From: Oscillospiraceae bacterium
Lineage (GTDB): Bacteria; Bacillota_A; Clostridia; Oscillospirales; Oscillospiraceae
DNA length: 6,964 bases
NCBI GenBank assembly: GCA_016302015.1
Contig: JAEDOJ010000077.1
Span: 1-6,964 of the forward strand
Direction: 5' to 3'
Below are positions 4,914 to 6,964 of this stretch, piece by piece. The notes below the pieces were generated by a model, which was not told where the DNA came from, did not search any database, and worked only from the letters and a program-made list of their open reading frames with translations. A program made the position numbers and the translations under genes. How positions within the stretch are numbered: position 1 is the stretch's first letter; the number at the start of each line of letters is the position of its first letter.

Positions 4914-6964
4914 ATGAAGATTTCCGAGTATTTCGGTGAAAATGTATTTAACCGTTCCGTGATGCAGGAGCGCCTGCCGAAAAACGCATATGAACAGGTC
5001 TGCGCGGTCATGGATCAGGGCGGACAGATCTCCATGGAAACCGCCGATGTGGTGGCAAAGGCCATGATGGAGTGGGCCATCGAAAAGGGCGCTACCCATT
5101 ATACCCACTGGTTCCAGCCTCTCACCGGCATCACCGCCGAGAAGCACGACTCCTTCCTCTCCGTTCCCGATGTGCAGGGCAAGGTCATCCTGAAGCTCAC
5201 CGGCAAACAGCTCATTATGGGCGAACCGGACGCATCCTCCTTCCCCTCCGGCGGTCTGCGCTCCACCCACTACGCCAGAGGCTACACCGCTTGGGATGTG
5301 ACCTCTCCCGCCTTTGTCAAGGAGATGTCCTGCGGCACGATTCTCTGTATTCCCACCGTCTTTATTTCCTATAACGGCGAGGCTCTGGATAATAAAACGC
5401 CCCTTCTGCGTTCCATGGAAGCGCTTTCCCAGCAGGCCATCCGTATTGTCCGTCTCTTCGGCAATCGGGAGGCCAAAAAGGTCATTCCCTCCGTGGGCGC
5501 GGAACAGGAATACTTCATTGTGGATCGGGAAAAGTACCTAAAGCGCAGAGACCTGATTTACACCGGCAGAACCCTCTTCGGCGCTCCCGCTCCCAAGGGA
5601 CAGGAGCTGGAGGATCAGTATTTCGGTGTGATTCGGGAGCGGGTGGGCGAATTTATGGCCGACCTGAACGTGGAGCTTTGGAAAATGGGCATCACCGCCA
5701 CCACCCAGCACAACGAGGTTGCCCCCGCTCAGCACGAATGCGCCCCCATTTATTCCACCTGTAACGTTGCGGTTGACCAGAATCAGCTCACCATGGAAAC
5801 CATGAAGCGGGTTGCAAGCCGTCACGGTCTGGTCTGCCTGCTTCATGAAAAGCCCTTTGCCGGCGTGAACGGCTCAGGCAAGCATAACAACTGGTCTATT
5901 GCCACGGACACCGGAGAAAACCTGCTCGACCCGGGCAAAACGCCCAACGACAACCTCCAGTTCCTGCTGGTGCTGTCCTGTATCATCAAGGCTGTGGATC
6001 GCCACGCCGATCTTCTGCGGATGTCCACCGCCTGCGTGGGCAACGATCTTCGTCTGGGTGCGGACGAGGCGCCTCCCGCCATTATCTCCATCTTCCTTGG
6101 CAATCAGTTGGAAGACGTGGTGGAGCAGATCGTACAGAACGGTACTGCCGCCGGCTGTCTGGAGGGAGAACAGTTGGATATGGGCGTTTCCACCCTTCCT
6201 CTGATCGACCAGGACGCCACCGACCGGAACCGTACCTCTCCCTTCGCCTTTACCGGCAACAAATTCGAGTTCCGCATGGTTGGCTCCTCCGACTGTATCG
6301 CAAACTCCAACACTGTCCTGAATACCATTGTAGCAGAGGCCTTCTGCGAAGCCGCTGATATTTTGGAAAAAAGTGAAAATCTGAAACCTGATGCAAACCG
6401 CGTCATCGCTGATAACCTCCGGGAGCACAGCCGTGTCATCTTCAACGGAAACGGCTACAGCGAGGAGTGGGTTCAGGAGGCTGCCCGCCGGGGTCTGCCC
6501 AACCTGCCCAGCATGGTATCCACGGTTCCCAGCCTGACCACCGAGAAAGCCATTCAACTCTTTGGCAGATTCGGCGTCTTCACCCAGGCGGAATTGGAAT
6601 CCAGAAGCGAGATTCTCTACGAAACCTACGCCAAAATGACCTTGATTGAGGCCAAGACCATGATCCATATGGCTGCGAAGCACTACATTCCCGCGGTTGT
6701 TCGCTACTGCGCCCGTCTGGGTGACTCCATCTGCAAAGTCCGTTCCGCCTGTCCCCAGGCAACCACCGCTGTCCAGGAGCGTTTGCTGACGGAAGCCAGC
6801 GACCTGCTCAGCAAGACCAGCGACGCTCTGGCAAAGCTGGAGGACTGTGTCGCCCGGTGCAATCACATGGACTGCGTTGCGGAGATGTCCAACTACTGTC
6901 ATGATGTGGTGACCCCTGTCATGAAAGCCCTCCGCGCCCCCATCGATCGTCTGGAGCTGATCAC
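4914..6964 (+). CDS. glnN: Type III glutamine synthetase, C-terminal end cut by the window
   Basis: Cytoplasmic enzyme that makes glutamine from glutamate, ammonia and ATP. I translated the frame codon by codon: 683 residues with no stop or frameshift, open at the window end. Type III enzymes are about 700 residues, so only a short tail is missing. The GSIII N-terminal region carries FPSGGLRSTHYARGYTAWD (110-128). The catalytic domain shows VGAEQEYFIVD (194-204, metal and glutamate site), TTQHNEVAPAQHE (263-275, characteristic of type III), NGSGKHNNWS (319-328), DRHADLLR (362-369) and the GNKFEFRMVGSS segment (448-459). The C-terminal part (about 560-683) is helical, cysteine-containing and typical of GSIII. 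Type I and II enzymes are far shorter (about 350-470) and lack this pattern. The gene is alone on its strand here with a divergent upstream neighbour, and no ammonium transporter or PII gene is visible. The HY at 119-120 within the first motif, where I recall FE in many homologues, is a mild deviation. Confidence 0.96.
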   Translation, partial: MKISEYFGENVFNRSVMQERLPKNAYEQVCAVMDQGGQISMETADVVAKAMMEWAIEKGATHYTHWFQPLTGITAEKHDSFLSVPDVQGKVILKLTGKQLIMGEPDASSFPSGGLRSTHYARGYTAWDVTSPAFVKEMSCGTILCIPTVFISYNGEALDNKTPLLRSMEALSQQAIRIVRLFGNREAKKVIPSVGAEQEYFIVDREKYLKRRDLIYTGRTLFGAPAPKGQELEDQYFGVIRERVGEFMADLNVELWKMGITATTQHNEVAPAQHECAPIYSTCNVAVDQNQLTMETMKRVASRHGLVCLLHEKPFAGVNGSGKHNNWSIATDTGENLLDPGKTPNDNLQFLLVLSCIIKAVDRHADLLRMSTACVGNDLRLGADEAPPAIISIFLGNQLEDVVEQIVQNGTAAGCLEGEQLDMGVSTLPLIDQDATDRNRTSPFAFTGNKFEFRMVGSSDCIANSNTVLNTIVAEAFCEAADILEKSENLKPDANRVIADNLREHSRVIFNGNGYSEEWVQEAARRGLPNLPSMVSTVPSLTTEKAIQLFGRFGVFTQAELESRSEILYETYAKMTLIEAKTMIHMAAKHYIPAVVRYCARLGDSICKVRSACPQATTAVQERLLTEASDLLSKTSDALAKLEDCVARCNHMDCVAEMSNYCHDVVTPVMKALRAPIDRLELI

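Noticed and set aside
4680..5270. Minus-strand open frame spanning the yetF-glnN intergenic region
   Set aside because: It overlaps the 5' end of glnN in antisense and the yetF promoter and start region; its translation is unconvincing and would leave no room for the yetF regulatory signals.
5874..6902. 342-codon minus-strand open frame opposite glnN
   Set aside because: It lies fully antisense to the glutamine synthetase catalytic and C-terminal domains, has no domain of its own and shows no promoter or ribosome-binding site in a useful place.

Overview
The window looks like ordinary chromosomal DNA from a Gram-positive anaerobe of class Clostridia (Bacillota). Oscillospiraceae-like gut bacteria are my best guess. 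The evidence is the GC-balanced coding sequence with strong AGGAGG-type Shine-Dalgarno sites, the housekeeping-like promoters, and the gene families present: a CBS/DRTGG-regulated family II pyrophosphatase, a YetF/DUF421 membrane protein and a type III glutamine synthetase. I see no mobile element, CRISPR array, rRNA or tRNA.

Layout: (1) 1-2222, minus strand. A compact three-gene operon is read right to left: a sugar-nucleotide-type nucleotidyltransferase, an AraC-family regulator, and the first 43 codons of a membrane protein that leaves the window at base 1. At both junctions the upstream stop codon overlaps the next gene's Shine-Dalgarno in the same pentamer (TGAGG), which suggests translational coupling. 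(2) 2223-2363. A short divergent intergenic region with a well-formed promoter for each direction. (3) 2364-3980, plus strand. A manganese-dependent inorganic pyrophosphatase with an internal CBS-DRTGG-CBS regulatory insert. (4) 3981-4017. A strong 11-bp hairpin flanked by T-tracts on both strands, serving as a shared terminator for the convergent genes. (5) 4015-4698, minus strand. A YetF/DUF421 membrane protein. (6) 4699-4913. A 215-base AT-rich divergent intergenic region with a candidate promoter each way and a perfect small inverted repeat. (7) 4914-6964, plus strand. A type III glutamine synthetase (GlnN), open to the window end and lacking only its last residues.

How the genes relate: the pyrophosphatase pulls PPi-releasing reactions forward and is probably tuned by adenine nucleotides. 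The nucleotidyltransferase is one such PPi-releasing enzyme, but the two are in separate transcription units and any link is conjecture. Glutamine synthetase handles ammonia assimilation. YetF-family proteins have no settled function. I found no convincing undescribed system. The least explained items are the N-terminal domain of the AraC protein, its position inside a nucleotidyltransferase operon, and the inverted repeat upstream of yetF.
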